A stretch of 18,746 nt of DNA from an uncultured Clostridia bacterium (GCA_947584125.1 CANPWI010000013.1:1-18746); one strand, 5' to 3'. Shown: positions 1 through 7,478, counted from the stretch's first letter. Program-made: numbers and translations. The notes: a model not told the origin generated them from the letters alone.

Positions 1-1346
1 TTTGGTGTATTTACTATAACTAAAACATCTTCTTCATTTCCATTTTCTGCATTAATATATACTAAAAATTCTTTGTCTTCTACTTTGCCTTTAAATTCCC
101 AACATAATATTTCTGTTTTATATTCTGTTGGAATAACTGCTAAACCTTCTGACATTATTTCTAAATCTTTATTTAAGCTTTGTTTTGCTTGCTCTTTTGT
201 TATTTTTACTTGTGGCAGATTTCTTTCTTGATGTGAATTTATATATCCTGTTGTTTCTATTCCCAATATTTCTCCATTGTCTAATGCTACTTTTACTTTT
301 ATTAAATCCGGATACATTACAACATCATCTTGATTATAAGCATAGTTTATTGTAACAACACCTTCTTGTTTTAAATAATATGTTTCTTTCATATTATTAA
401 ATCCTTTTGATGATAAGAAATCTTTTCCTAACTTATCTGCATCTTCTTGTGATATATTTTCTCCATCTATATTTCTATTGTAATTATAATATATAACATG
501 ACCACCTTTTTTTGAAATTGCTATACTTGCATTATTGTTTTGGTCTGAATTTTTTATTTTTACAGAAAAACTGTAATTTTGAATATTTCCGTTTTCAGAT
601 AGACCATTTAAGTTTATTTCTTCTACTTTATCTTCACCTATAAATTCTTTTGCAATTTTGCTTGCATCTTCCTGGCTTATATCTTCTCCTGTTAATCCTT
701 TTGGATTATTACTTGTTAAATGTTCTGAGAATGCTCCATCATATATTAGTCCTGAATATTCGTGGAAATTTTCTTCTAAATTGCTAAAGCTATCTTTTGA
801 TATATTACTTACCTCTTGTGCAAATGTTGTAGTTCCTTTGTCTGTTAATTCACTCCAACTAATTGTTCCTTCATTTATGTCATTAGATAACTGAACTAAT
901 GTATCTTTTAATTGAACACTATAATTATGAAGTGTTTTTAGATTGTCTAGTTCTTCTTGTGTTAATGGCTCATTGTATATATTTTTATGTGCTAATGAGT
1001 AACTATAATCACTTACTTGGTTTAAAAATTTAGCTGTATTTGATAATCCTTCTGTATTAATTGGAAGTTGTGCAAGATACCCTTGTGCAAGATTTGCTTC
1101 TCTCCATAAATATGTTAATGTTTCTGCACCATGTTCAGGAGTTGTAGATATTAATGATTTTGCAAGATATGTTTCTACATTATCAACATAGTCTACCACC
1201 TCATAAAAAGCTAAATTATAAGAATTTTCAGATGCTAATTTATACTCGTTTTGCTTTTTATAAACATATACTCCTAAAGCAATTAATGCTATAGCTAAAA
1301 TTACTATTATTACTTTATAAATTTTTTTATAATCTAAATTTTTCAT
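1..1346 (-). CDS. ypeB: YpeB, germination protein that stabilises/localises SleB (3' end cut by window)
   Basis: Translating the minus strand from an ATG at 1346 gives an open frame of 448 codons to the window edge. Residues about 10-28 form one hydrophobic N-terminal anchor. A helical middle part follows, containing LAKSLISTTPEHGAETLTYL. The C-terminal half has repeated YPEB/PepSY units opening with phrases such as GEDISQEDASKIAKEF, GENISQEDADKLGKDF and KITKEQAKQSL. Family members are about 450 residues, so only a few residues are missing. In Bacillus, YpeB is a spore membrane/cortex protein needed for SleB function. It starts 18 bp after sleB with an AGAGGAA ribosome binding site, as expected of a sleB-ypeB operon. 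I checked several stretches of the frame and saw no disruption. Confidence 0.93.
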   Translation of the reverse strand, partial: MKNLDYKKIYKVIIVILAIALIALGVYVYKKQNEYKLASENSYNLAFYEVVDYVDNVETYLAKSLISTTPEHGAETLTYLWREANLAQGYLAQLPINTEGLSNTAKFLNQVSDYSYSLAHKNIYNEPLTQEELDNLKTLHNYSVQLKDTLVQLSNDINEGTISWSELTDKGTTTFAQEVSNISKDSFSNLEENFHEYSGLIYDGAFSEHLTSNNPKGLTGEDISQEDASKIAKEFIGEDKVEEINLNGLSENGNIQNYSFSVKIKNSDQNNNASIAISKKGGHVIYYNYNRNIDGENISQEDADKLGKDFLSSKGFNNMKETYYLKQEGVVTINYAYNQDDVVMYPDLIKVKVALDNGEILGIETTGYINSHQERNLPQVKITKEQAKQSLNKDLEIMSEGLAVIPTEYKTEILCWEFKGKVEDKEFLVYINAENGNEEDVLVIVNTP

Positions 1347-1364
1347 AATTTCAATTCCTCTCTT

Positions 1365-1836
1365 TTACTTACAAAATCTATGTTTTCCTATAGTTTTTAT
1401 TAATGGTCTTGACCAAATCCATTTGCTTGTAGCTGTACTTGGGTTAAAGTAATATATTGCACCATTTGTTGGATCCCACCCATTCATAGCATCTTGTGCT
1501 GCTTTATAAACGGTTGAACCTTCACTTATTGGTACATTAATTTGACCATCTGATACTGCTGTAAATGCTCCTTGTTGATATATTACACCTGCTATGGTAT
1601 TTGGAAAATTTGAACTTTTAACTCTATTTAATATAACTGCTCCAACTGCAACTTGTCCTTCATATGGCTCTCCTCTTGCTTCTCCATTTATTGCTCTTGC
1701 CATAAGTTGCATGTCTGATGTTCTTCCTGCATTTGTTCCGTGCTGCAATTACATTATTTTCTTTTGTATTTTGCAATACGAATAAAAAAATTAAAAATGT
1801 AATAATAATTAATACCCATATAAATATTTTTTTCAT
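1365..1836 (-). pseudogene. sleB: SleB spore cortex-lytic enzyme, frameshifted after the signal segment
   Basis: The catalytic Hydrolase_2 domain reads cleanly from about 1739 to 1365, including NGEARGEPYEGQVAVGAVI and the C-terminal RPLIKTIGKHRFCK. That frame has a stop at 1749-1751, leaving only a TTG with no ribosome binding site as a start. A second frame supplies the missing 5' end: an ATG at 1836 behind a GAGGTGA site, then a hydrophobic signal/anchor of about 20 residues ending ...NTKENNVIAA. Dropping one base (1740) joins the frames as VIAA-GTNAGRTSD, a protein of 156 residues. Glu52 of that joined protein, in INGEARGE, is the predicted catalytic acid of this lytic enzyme. There is no N-terminal peptidoglycan-binding domain, so the intact form would be a minimal SleB. 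Either a real recent mutation or an assembly error; the coding is otherwise undegraded, which favours the latter or a very young lesion. Confidence 0.8.
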
Positions 1837-1853
1837 AATTCACCTCATAAAAT

Positions 1854-1883
1854 TATTTTGTAATTTTTTTTATAATTTATTCC
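1854..1883 (-). promoter_or_regulatory. Possible forespore (sigma-G-like) promoter for sleB-ypeB
   Basis: On the minus strand GGAATA (1883-1878) is followed after 17 bp by CAAAATA (1860-1854). Each is one mismatch from the sigma-G elements TGMATA and CATAMTA. Sigma-G control of sleB is established in Bacillus. The predicted start would leave only about 13 nt before the ATG, barely including the ribosome binding site, so the call is weak. Confidence 0.3.
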
Positions 1884-1888
1884 TTTTT

Positions 1889-1917
1889 TTGCAAAATTAT
1901 ATTTTTTGTGATAATAT
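1889..1917 (+). promoter_or_regulatory. Sigma-A promoter of the glycosyltransferase gene
   Basis: TTGCAA at 1889-1894 and TAATAT at 1912-1917 are separated by 17 bp, with TG one base before the -10 (extended -10). The ATG at 1950 lies about 26 nt beyond the expected start site, with the ribosome binding site AAGGAG between. Confidence 0.65.
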
Positions 1918-1949
1918 ATAAAAAATCAAAAAATTTTAAGGAGTTGTTT

Positions 1950-3092
1950 ATGCAAAACATTTTAATTTTTTATGCTTCTTATGGTGGTGGTCATTTAAGT
2001 GCTGCCAATTCAATAAAAGAATATATTGATAATAACTATAGTTCTTCTTGTAAAACATATATTGTTGATTGTATAGAATATATAAATACTTATTTAAATA
2101 AAATTACAACAAAAGCTTATTCTGAAATGGCAAAAAAAGCTCCTTGGGCTTGGGGTAGAGTGTATTCTAAATCTCAAAAGGGCGCTCTTGCTCAAATAAG
2201 TAATACCTCCAATAAAGTAATGTCTATCAAGTTAGATACTTTGTTACAAGATATACAACCTGATTTAATAATTTCAACTCATCCTTTTGCAAGTCAAATG
2301 TGTGCACATCTTAAGAAAAAAGGAAAAATTAGTGCTAAAATTGCTACAATAATGACTGATTATGCACCACATGAACAATGGCTTGTTGGTTCTAACTATA
2401 TTGATTACTTTTTTGTTGCTCATGATGGTATGAAAAAGGCTTTAATTGAAAAAAATATATTACCAGAAAAAATACATGCAACTGGTATACCTCTTTCTAA
2501 TAGATTTTTAAATAATTATAATAAAGATGAAATTTTAAAAGAATTTGGTCTTTCAAAAAATAAGAAAACTGTTTTATTTTTTGCAGGTGGAGAATTTGGT
2601 CTTGGTAAAAAAAGTACCTATGAAATGCTTGAAAATTTTGCAAAAAATTTTGATAATATTCAAATTGTTGCAATATCTGGTAAAAATGAGAAAATGAAAA
2701 AGAACTTTGAAAATATTGTTGAAACATACCATAAGGAAGATAGTATAAAAATTATTGAATATACAAACAAGATTCCAGAATTAATGAGTATTTCTGATTT
2801 GGTTATTACAAAGCCTGGTGGTTTAACAACAACAGAAAGTCTAGCTTCTGGTTTACCTATAATTGTAATTAATCCTATACCTGGTCAAGAAGAAGAAAAT
2901 GCTGAATATTTAGAAAAGAAAAAAATTGCTATATGGATACGAAAAAATGATGATGCAGGCAAAATTTTAAAGGATTTATTTAATAATCCTATAAAAATGA
3001 AACATTTAAAAATACGTGCAAGAATAATGGCTAAACGAAATTCAACAAAAGATATTTGCGAAACATTATTAAAAGATTTAAAGCTGGACTAA
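1950..3092 (+). CDS. Diacylglycerol glycosyltransferase, MGDG-synthase/UgtP family
   Basis: This GT28-type enzyme is expected to transfer a sugar from a UDP-sugar to diacylglycerol at the inner face of the membrane, making glycolipids or lipoteichoic acid anchors. The 380 residues match the length of Bacillus UgtP. The N-terminal MGDG-synthase domain opens with the nucleotide-sugar enzyme signature ILIFYASYGGGHLSAANSI (GGGH at residues 12-15). The C-terminal Glyco_tran_28 domain carries TKPGGLTTTESLASGLP (from residue 287) and the NPIPGQEEENAEYL segment that contacts the UDP-sugar. The ATG at 1950 is preferred over an in-frame ATG at 1908 because AAGGAG sits 7 nt before it and the promoter -10 overlaps the longer frame. 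It is a single-gene unit, divergent from sleB. Substrate (glucose or galactose; one or more sugars added) cannot be read from sequence. Confidence 0.85.
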   Translation: MQNILIFYASYGGGHLSAANSIKEYIDNNYSSSCKTYIVDCIEYINTYLNKITTKAYSEMAKKAPWAWGRVYSKSQKGALAQISNTSNKVMSIKLDTLLQDIQPDLIISTHPFASQMCAHLKKKGKISAKIATIMTDYAPHEQWLVGSNYIDYFFVAHDGMKKALIEKNILPEKIHATGIPLSNRFLNNYNKDEILKEFGLSKNKKTVLFFAGGEFGLGKKSTYEMLENFAKNFDNIQIVAISGKNEKMKKNFENIVETYHKEDSIKIIEYTNKIPELMSISDLVITKPGGLTTTESLASGLPIIVINPIPGQEEENAEYLEKKKIAIWIRKNDDAGKILKDLFNNPIKMKHLKIRARIMAKRNSTKDICETLLKDLKLD

Positions 3093-3109
3093 AAAGTCCA
3101 GCTTTTTTT
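3080..3109 (+). terminator. Bidirectional terminator between the glycosyltransferase gene and recR
   Basis: A perfect 10-bp stem (3081-3090 with 3095-3104), loop AAAA, is followed by seven T on the plus strand. The glycosyltransferase stop codon TAA (3090-3092) lies in the stem and loop. On the minus strand the same hairpin lies just past the recR stop with a weaker T-rich tail, so it probably ends both converging units. Confidence 0.88.
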
Positions 3110-3713
3110 ACATTTCTCTTCTTCCTTCTAATGCTTTCATTAATGTTACCTCATCTGTATATTCTAAGTCTCCTCCTACTGGGATTCCATGTGCTATCCT
3201 TGTTACTTTTATTCCCAATGGTTTTACAATTTTAGAAATATACATTGCAGTTGCTTCTCCTTCAACTCTGGGATTTGTTGCAAGTATTAGTTCTTTTACA
3301 TTAACTTCTTCGTTTTTTAGTCTGTCTAATAATTCTTTTATTTTTATATCATCAGGTCCTATTCCATTCATTGGTGAAATTGAACCATGTAATACATGAT
3401 ATACACCTTTAAATTCGTGCATTCTTTCCATAGCTATAATATCTTTTACATCTTCTACTACGCATATTTGTGTCATATCTCTTTTTGGATTTGAACATAT
3501 TAAACATGGATCAGTATCTGAAATGTTATAACATATAGAACAATATTTCAAATTCTTTTTGGCATTTGTAATTGCATTTATAAATTCTTCTGTTTCTTCA
3601 TTTGATGCATTTAGCATGTGAAATGCAAGCCTTGTTGCTGTTTTATGTCCTATACTTGGTAATTTTTCAAATGCTTCTATTAATTTTTCTATTGATGGTG
3701 AATAGTATGACAT
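3108..3713 (-). CDS. recR: Recombination protein RecR
   Basis: RecR acts with RecF and RecO to load RecA on gapped DNA. The 201 residues are typical. Visible in order: an N-terminal helix-hairpin-helix with LPSIGHKTATRLAFH (residues about 18-32), a four-cysteine zinc finger (C58, C61, C70, C73), a Toprim domain with CVVEDVKDIIAMER and ATNPRVEGEATAMYI, and the C-terminal IAHGIPVGGDLEYTDEVTL segment. It is the last gene of the tadA-dnaX-ybaB-recR block, 15 bp after ybaB, and is closed by a shared bidirectional terminator. All key residues are intact. Confidence 0.97.
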   Translation of the reverse strand: MSYYSPSIEKLIEAFEKLPSIGHKTATRLAFHMLNASNEETEEFINAITNAKKNLKYCSICYNISDTDPCLICSNPKRDMTQICVVEDVKDIIAMERMHEFKGVYHVLHGSISPMNGIGPDDIKIKELLDRLKNEEVNVKELILATNPRVEGEATAMYISKIVKPLGIKVTRIAHGIPVGGDLEYTDEVTLMKALEGRREM

Positions 3714-3728
3714 ATTCTTCTCCTTATT

Positions 3729-4073
3729 TTACATTAATCCTGGTATATTATATTGTCCAAGTCTACTTGCTTGCTCTTGGTCTACTTTTCTTAATGCTTC
3801 ATTAATACAAGTTAATATTAAATCTTGTAACATTTCAACATCATCTGGGTCTACAACATCTTTTTGTATTTTTATCTCTTTTAGTTCTTTTGCTCCTGTA
3901 ACTTTAACCTCGATTGCTCCTCCTCCACTACTTGCTGTAAATTCTTTTGATACAAGCTCCTCTTGTGATTTTTCCATATCTGCTTGCATTTTTTTTGCTT
4001 CTTTCATTAATTGATTTAGATTCATTCCTCCAAATCCTCCCATACCTCCTGGGAAACCTCCTCTTTTTGCCAT
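3729..4073 (-). CDS. ybaB: YbaB/EbfC family nucleoid-associated protein
   Basis: A small dimeric DNA-binding protein of the YbaB/EbfC family, here 114 residues. The N terminus is rich in Gly, Met and Phe (residues 5-17), followed by the amphipathic helix MNLNQLMKEAKKMQADMEK, a central beta segment (FTASSGGGAIEVKVTG) and the C-terminal helix DLILTCINEALRKVDQEQ. The gene lies between dnaX and recR with 21 and 15 bp gaps, the standard arrangement in Firmicutes and many other bacteria. The glycine-rich start is somewhat longer than in the shortest family members but is a common variation. Its exact cellular role is not settled for the family. Confidence 0.95.
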   Translation of the reverse strand: MAKRGGFPGGMGGFGGMNLNQLMKEAKKMQADMEKSQEELVSKEFTASSGGGAIEVKVTGAKELKEIKIQKDVVDPDDVEMLQDLILTCINEALRKVDQEQASRLGQYNIPGLM

Positions 4074-4094
4074 TTTAAATCATCCTTTCTTTTT

Positions 4095-5699
4095 TTAATC
4101 TTCTATAATATTAATAGGTAAGTCTAAGTCTTTTGCATAATTTTCTATTGTATTTTCTTTATCTTCTTTTTTCTTTTCTTGCTTTTTATCTATATATTTT
4201 ATCTTCATTTCTTTTCCGCACGCCATTGATACAAGTTTTGATAATTCATTAATTGTTTCTTGCGTTTCTAATGTCTTTTTTCCAAATGGAGTCATTCCAT
4301 TAGGGAATTCTATTCCAACTGTCATATCATTAAGTTCAACAGCTTTTGTATTTATTAGGTTAGTATATAACATAACTTTTCCACTTTTTTTCAAGTTATC
4401 CACAAGCTTTGGCCAATACTCTTCCGTTTTTGTACCTAATCCCGTAAATTCGACACCTTTTTCTTTTTGTTTTTTTGAATTTTCCACAAAGTTATCCACA
4501 TCTTTGTTGATATCTTGTGGATTATTTCTAATATTTGATGATTTTGAAATAAGTTTTCCACTTTTTAATAAGTTTTCCACATTTTCTATTCTATTTTTTA
4601 ATTCTGTTATGTCTTCGGAAGCATACTTTGTACATAATTTTATTATTCCTGTTTGAAACATTATTGTTCTTTGTGATGACCATTTCATTTGGTTTTCTAG
4701 TTCCGATAGGTTATAAATTATATATAATAATCTATCTTTTTCTACTAGCTCTGATAATTTACTTATATTTTCTATTTCTTGTTTACTATATACTTTTAAT
4801 TCTTTACTTGCTTTATATACTAACACATCTTTTGTATATTTTATTAATTCCCATAAAATATTATTAATATCTTTTCCTTGACTAATTAATTCTTCTATGC
4901 AATTAATTGCTTCTGTAACATCATATTCTACTATTGCTTTTAACATTCTATGAACATAAGTAATTTTAGGAATTCCAACAAGTTCTTTTACTTTATCTTC
5001 ATTAATGTTTTCTTCTCCTTCTTGCACACATCTTTCTAATATACTTAATGCATCTCTCATTGCCCCTTCTGAAAGACTTGCAATTACATTTAATGCTTCA
5101 TCTGTTATTTGTATATTACTTTGCTTACATACAATTTTTAATCTTTTTACAATATTTTCATCAGAAATTTTTTTAAAATCAAACCTCTGACATCTTGATA
5201 AAATTGTTGCTGGTAATTTTTGTGGTTCTGTTGTTGCTAATATAAATTTAACATGCTCTGGTGGCTCTTCAAGTGTTTTTAATAGTGCGTTAAATGCTCC
5301 TGTTGATAACATGTGTACCTCATCTATTATATACACTCTATATTTTGCAAGTGTTGGCAAGAAATTAACTTCTTCTCTAATTGAACGAATGTCTTCTACA
5401 CTGTTGTTTGAAGCTGCATCCATTTCTACTATATCTGTAAGCGAACCATTTATTGCTCCTTTACAAATTTCACATTCATTACAAGGTTCTCCATCTTGTG
5501 GGTTTAAACAGTTAATTGCTCTTGCTAATATTTTTGCTGCAGATGTTTTTCCTGTTCCCCTTCCTCCATTAAACAAATATGCATGTCCTACTCTATTTGA
5601 AATAATTTGATTTTTTAATGTTTTTATTATATGTTCTTGCCCTACAATTTCATCAAATGTTGCTGGTCTAAATTTTCTATATAATGCAGTATAACTCAA
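4095..5699 (-). CDS. dnaX: DNA polymerase III subunit gamma/tau
   Basis: This is the clamp-loader ATPase of the replisome. Of the 534 residues, the first about 360 hold the AAA+ and collar domains: Walker A GGRGTGKT (45-52), zinc-binding cysteines C64, C73, C76, C79, Walker B YIIDEVHM (124-131), and SRCQRFDF with the arginine finger (168-175). A charged, variable linker (about 370-420) and a tau-like tail follow. The start is TTG at 5699, with GGGGGG (5711-5706) six bases upstream and the family opening SYTALYRKFRP; no ATG fits. The gene begins about 20 bp after the SRP RNA, as in B. subtilis. The linker-coding DNA carries a cluster of DnaA-box-like sites (4377-4581). No programmed frameshift making a gamma form is evident. 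Confidence 0.97.
   Translation of the reverse strand: MSYTALYRKFRPATFDEIVGQEHIIKTLKNQIISNRVGHAYLFNGGRGTGKTSAAKILARAINCLNPQDGEPCNECEICKGAINGSLTDIVEMDAASNNSVEDIRSIREEVNFLPTLAKYRVYIIDEVHMLSTGAFNALLKTLEEPPEHVKFILATTEPQKLPATILSRCQRFDFKKISDENIVKRLKIVCKQSNIQITDEALNVIASLSEGAMRDALSILERCVQEGEENINEDKVKELVGIPKITYVHRMLKAIVEYDVTEAINCIEELISQGKDINNILWELIKYTKDVLVYKASKELKVYSKQEIENISKLSELVEKDRLLYIIYNLSELENQMKWSSQRTIMFQTGIIKLCTKYASEDITELKNRIENVENLLKSGKLISKSSNIRNNPQDINKDVDNFVENSKKQKEKGVEFTGLGTKTEEYWPKLVDNLKKSGKVMLYTNLINTKAVELNDMTVGIEFPNGMTPFGKKTLETQETINELSKLVSMACGKEMKIKYIDKKQEKKKEDKENTIENYAKDLDLPINIIED
4377..4581 (+). promoter_or_regulatory. Cluster of seven DnaA-box-like sites inside dnaX
   Basis: Two perfect consensus boxes TTATCCACA are at 4396-4404 and 4492-4500. 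Near matches in the same orientation are TTTTCCACT (4377-4385, 4554-4562) and TTTTCCACA (4480-4488, 4573-4581). One inverted near match, TGTGGATTA, is at 4516-4524. The dnaX frame uses these bases for V-D-N and V-E-N tripeptides in the poorly conserved linker, so part of the density may be protein driven. A titration or regulatory role for DnaA is inference. Confidence 0.4.
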
Positions 5700-5716
5700 A
5701 ATATACCCCCCTATCC

Positions 5717-5840
5717 AAAACTAACCTCTCTACGGAAAGTATCTCTCACATAAATACACTACTTATCGCTGCTTCTTTCCAGACCTGACGAGGTTCATAG
5801 CTTTTTATTGAGATTTACCTTCCGTACAAAGGTTAGTCTT
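5717..5840 (-). ncRNA. ffs: SRP RNA, small bacterial (4.5S-like) type
   Basis: This RNA pairs with Ffh in the signal recognition particle for membrane targeting. On the minus strand, 5791-5769 reads the conserved domain IV core GTCAGGTCTGGAAAGAAGCAGC with its GGAA tetraloop and asymmetric internal loop. The flanks fold back: ACTAACCT (5837-5830) pairs with AGGTTAGT (5727-5720), and inner arms CGGAA/TTCCG and ATCTC/GAGAT pair as well. These closing pairs limit the RNA to about 120 nt, so it lacks the Alu domain of the large B. subtilis type. It has its own promoter and lies directly before dnaX, with only TTTT after the last stem; its 3' end may be made by processing of a dnaX co-transcript. 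Confidence 0.93.
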
Positions 5841-5847
5841 TTCTTGT

Positions 5848-5876
5848 ATTATATAATGTTTTTATTATTTTATCAA
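5848..5876 (-). promoter_or_regulatory. Sigma-A promoter of the SRP RNA
   Basis: On the minus strand TTGATA (5876-5871) and TATAAT (5853-5848) are 17 bp apart. The expected start, about 5841, coincides with the 5' end predicted from the RNA fold. It probably also feeds dnaX-ybaB-recR. Confidence 0.75.
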
Positions 5877-5891
5877 GTATTTTTACTAATT

Positions 5892-6626
5892 TTATATTCT
5901 TTTAAACACTATGTTGCTAAGATCCGTTATTTCTATGCTAGTAGTTCCTTCCGTAATTACATCTCCTTGTGGTATATCTAAAACAGCATTTGCTTTATAT
6001 TCTACCCCAGATATTAATTTTATTGAGATATCGAAAGACAATGTTGACTTTAGGTCTTCACTTTTTTCTATAACATTTTTTAAAATTCTTCCATCATGTG
6101 TTATTTCTTGTTCATCATTTGAAATATATGTACCTAGATTATCTATAGATGCTCTAAATAATATTCTACCACCTTGATTTGCAATTTCTAATTTTTTTAT
6201 ATCTGTATTTTGGCTAGCTTTATATTCAATATTGTCTGTTACTTTGCTTTCTTCAGAATAATCATATACTTTTGTTTCATTTTGAACTGGTTTATATATA
6301 GTTACATTTCCTTTATTTGGCTTTTTCGCAATGTTAAAATTGCTTAATGTTATTTTATCTATTATTTCTGTTTTTTTATAGTTTTCATTTTTATTAATTT
6401 CTATATATATATCATTATTTTGAATTAGATTTAAATCCCATGTATTTTCACTATTTTCTGATTCAATACCCTCTGCAGAACTTACTATTATTATTTTAGA
6501 TAAATTAAATGGCATATTTAATTCACCTTCTACATCATACTTTAGCATTAATAATCCTATTACTGTAAATATTAATACTATTATAAATACAATTATAGCT
6601 GGTTTAATTACTTTGCCTTTTCCCAT
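5892..6626 (-). CDS. Membrane-anchored protein of unknown function
   Basis: I do not recognise a named family. The 244 residues begin with a short basic cytoplasmic end (MGKGKVIK), one transmembrane helix at about 9-29, and then an extracytoplasmic domain rich in Asn, Glu, Ile and Ser that looks largely beta-stranded, with no cysteines and no catalytic motif that I can see. The start at 6626 keeps the helix at the very N terminus. The ribosome binding site GGAAGGA is about 13 nt upstream, rather far, so translation may be modest. It lies 33 bp after tadA on the same strand and before the SRP promoter, so it is likely co-transcribed with tadA. This position is occupied by no gene in the B. subtilis version of the cluster. 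Confidence 0.75.
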   Translation of the reverse strand: MGKGKVIKPAIIVFIIVLIFTVIGLLMLKYDVEGELNMPFNLSKIIIVSSAEGIESENSENTWDLNLIQNNDIYIEINKNENYKKTEIIDKITLSNFNIAKKPNKGNVTIYKPVQNETKVYDYSEESKVTDNIEYKASQNTDIKKLEIANQGGRILFRASIDNLGTYISNDEQEITHDGRILKNVIEKSEDLKSTLSFDISIKLISGVEYKANAVLDIPQGDVITEGTTSIEITDLSNIVFKRI

Positions 6627-6659
6627 TTTTTATTCACATTCCTTCCAAGACTGCAAATT

Positions 6660-7136
6660 TTAATTGCAATCTTTAGTACTTTTATATTTTCTTAGGTCTT
6701 TGAAAAAACTTTTTAGTATTTCTTCACATTCAGATTTTAATATACCTGTTTCACTTTCCACGCAATGATTAAATTTATAATCTTTAAGTAGATTTAAAAC
6801 TGAACCACAAGCTCCTGTTTTTTCGTCCATTGTACCAATATATACTTTATTAATTCTAGATGCTATAAGTGCTCCAGCACACATTGGGCATGGCTCTAAT
6901 GTAACATACATATCACATCCATTTAATCTCCATGATTCTAATTTCTTACTTGCTTTTTTTATTGCTATTATTTCAGCATGGTATGTTGTATCATTTTTTG
7001 TTTCTTTTAAATTATGTGCTCTTGCAATTATTTTGCCATCTTTAACAATAATAGCACCTACAGGAACTTCTAATTTATTATATGCTTTTTTTGCTTCTTT
7101 TAGAGCTTCTTTCATATATTTTTCATTTATATTCAT
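6660..7136 (-). CDS. tadA: tRNA-specific adenosine deaminase TadA
   Basis: TadA converts A34 to inosine in the tRNA-Arg(ACG) wobble position. With the ATG at 7136 the protein has 158 residues. It has the zinc-dependent cytidine/adenosine deaminase fold: HAE at 53-55 (zinc His and catalytic Glu) and PCPMC at 82-86 (zinc cysteines), plus VPVGAIIV near the start and SRINKVYIGTMDEKTGACGS. The frame extends upstream to a TTG at 7163, but GAGGAA seven bases before the ATG at 7136 and the family's usual start support the shorter form. It is the first gene of the block leading to SRP RNA-dnaX-ybaB-recR, matching B. subtilis yaaJ-scr-dnaX-yaaK-recR. Confidence 0.95.
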   Translation of the reverse strand: MNINEKYMKEALKEAKKAYNKLEVPVGAIIVKDGKIIARAHNLKETKNDTTYHAEIIAIKKASKKLESWRLNGCDMYVTLEPCPMCAGALIASRINKVYIGTMDEKTGACGSVLNLLKDYKFNHCVESETGILKSECEEILKSFFKDLRKYKSTKDCN

Positions 7137-7181
7137 AATTTTCCTCAATAAAAAATCCCTCAAACACTTTATATTTCAATC

Positions 7182-7210
7182 ATTATATATTATTGCAAAA
7201 TTATTGTCAA
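7182..7210 (-). promoter_or_regulatory. Perfect-consensus sigma-A promoter of the tadA operon
   Basis: On the minus strand TTGACA (7210-7205) and TATAAT (7187-7182) are separated by exactly 17 bp. The expected start near 7175 leaves a leader of about 38 nt before the tadA ATG. Confidence 0.85.
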
Positions 7211-7248
7211 GTAAATAAAAAACTAGTATTATTATATTTTTTAACTAG

Positions 7249-7392
7249 CTAAAAGTTTTCTATATTATTCCGCTTATTTTCTTCCATATATTTACATATA
7301 TAATTTAACTCTTTATTATAATATTTACATATTTTTTTCATTACTTTTAATACATCTTTTGTTATTTTACTCTCTAAATTTTTTTCTTCCAT
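7249..7392 (-). CDS. Possible small protein, 47 residues, unknown
   Basis: An ATG at 7392 opens a 47-codon frame ending TAG at 7249. The product is lysine- and glutamate-rich and probably helical, with a Cys-Lys-Tyr repeat (ICKYYNKELNYICKYMEE). The upstream AGGTAGG is a weak ribosome binding site and I see no good promoter for it. No family is recognised. It could be a remnant or chance reading in AT-rich DNA. Confidence 0.3.
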   Translation of the reverse strand: MEEKNLESKITKDVLKVMKKICKYYNKELNYICKYMEENKRNNIENF

Positions 7393-7413
7393 AATATACC
7401 TACCTATATATTT

Positions 7414-7444
7414 TGTCGAAAAAAGAAATCTTTTGTCTGTCGAA
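7414..7444 (+). promoter_or_regulatory. Two Spo0A-box-like sites (TGTCGAA)
   Basis: TGTCGAA occurs at 7414-7420 and again at 7438-7444, 24 bp apart, both in the consensus form of the 0A box (TGNCGAA). The second ends five bases before the -35 of the small-RNA promoter. A few copies are expected by chance in a window this size (another lies in dnaX at 4449), so the paired intergenic placement is the argument. Confidence 0.4.
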
Positions 7445-7449
7445 TTTCG

Positions 7450-7478
7450 TTGACTTTATATTAACAAAGAGGTATAAT
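7450..7478 (+). promoter_or_regulatory. Strong sigma-A promoter for a small RNA
   Basis: TTGACT (7450-7455), a 17-bp spacer and TATAAT (7473-7478) form a near-perfect promoter with no protein gene downstream on this strand before a terminator hairpin. Confidence 0.75.

Noticed and set aside
1718..1921. Plus-strand frames opposite sleB and its upstream region
   Set aside because: They run antisense to the recognised sleB coding and its promoter region, have no ribosome binding site, and give hydrophobic, low-complexity products typical of reading AT-rich genes backwards.
4166..4173. A-rich slippery run (A6G) in dnaX as a programmed frameshift making a gamma form
   Set aside because: It lies near codon 509 of 534, far too late to make a gamma-length product, and no stimulatory stem was evident.
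4449..4455. TTCGACA (inverted Spo0A box) inside dnaX
   Set aside because: Single copy within coding sequence; at this base composition one or two such 7-mers are expected by chance in the window.
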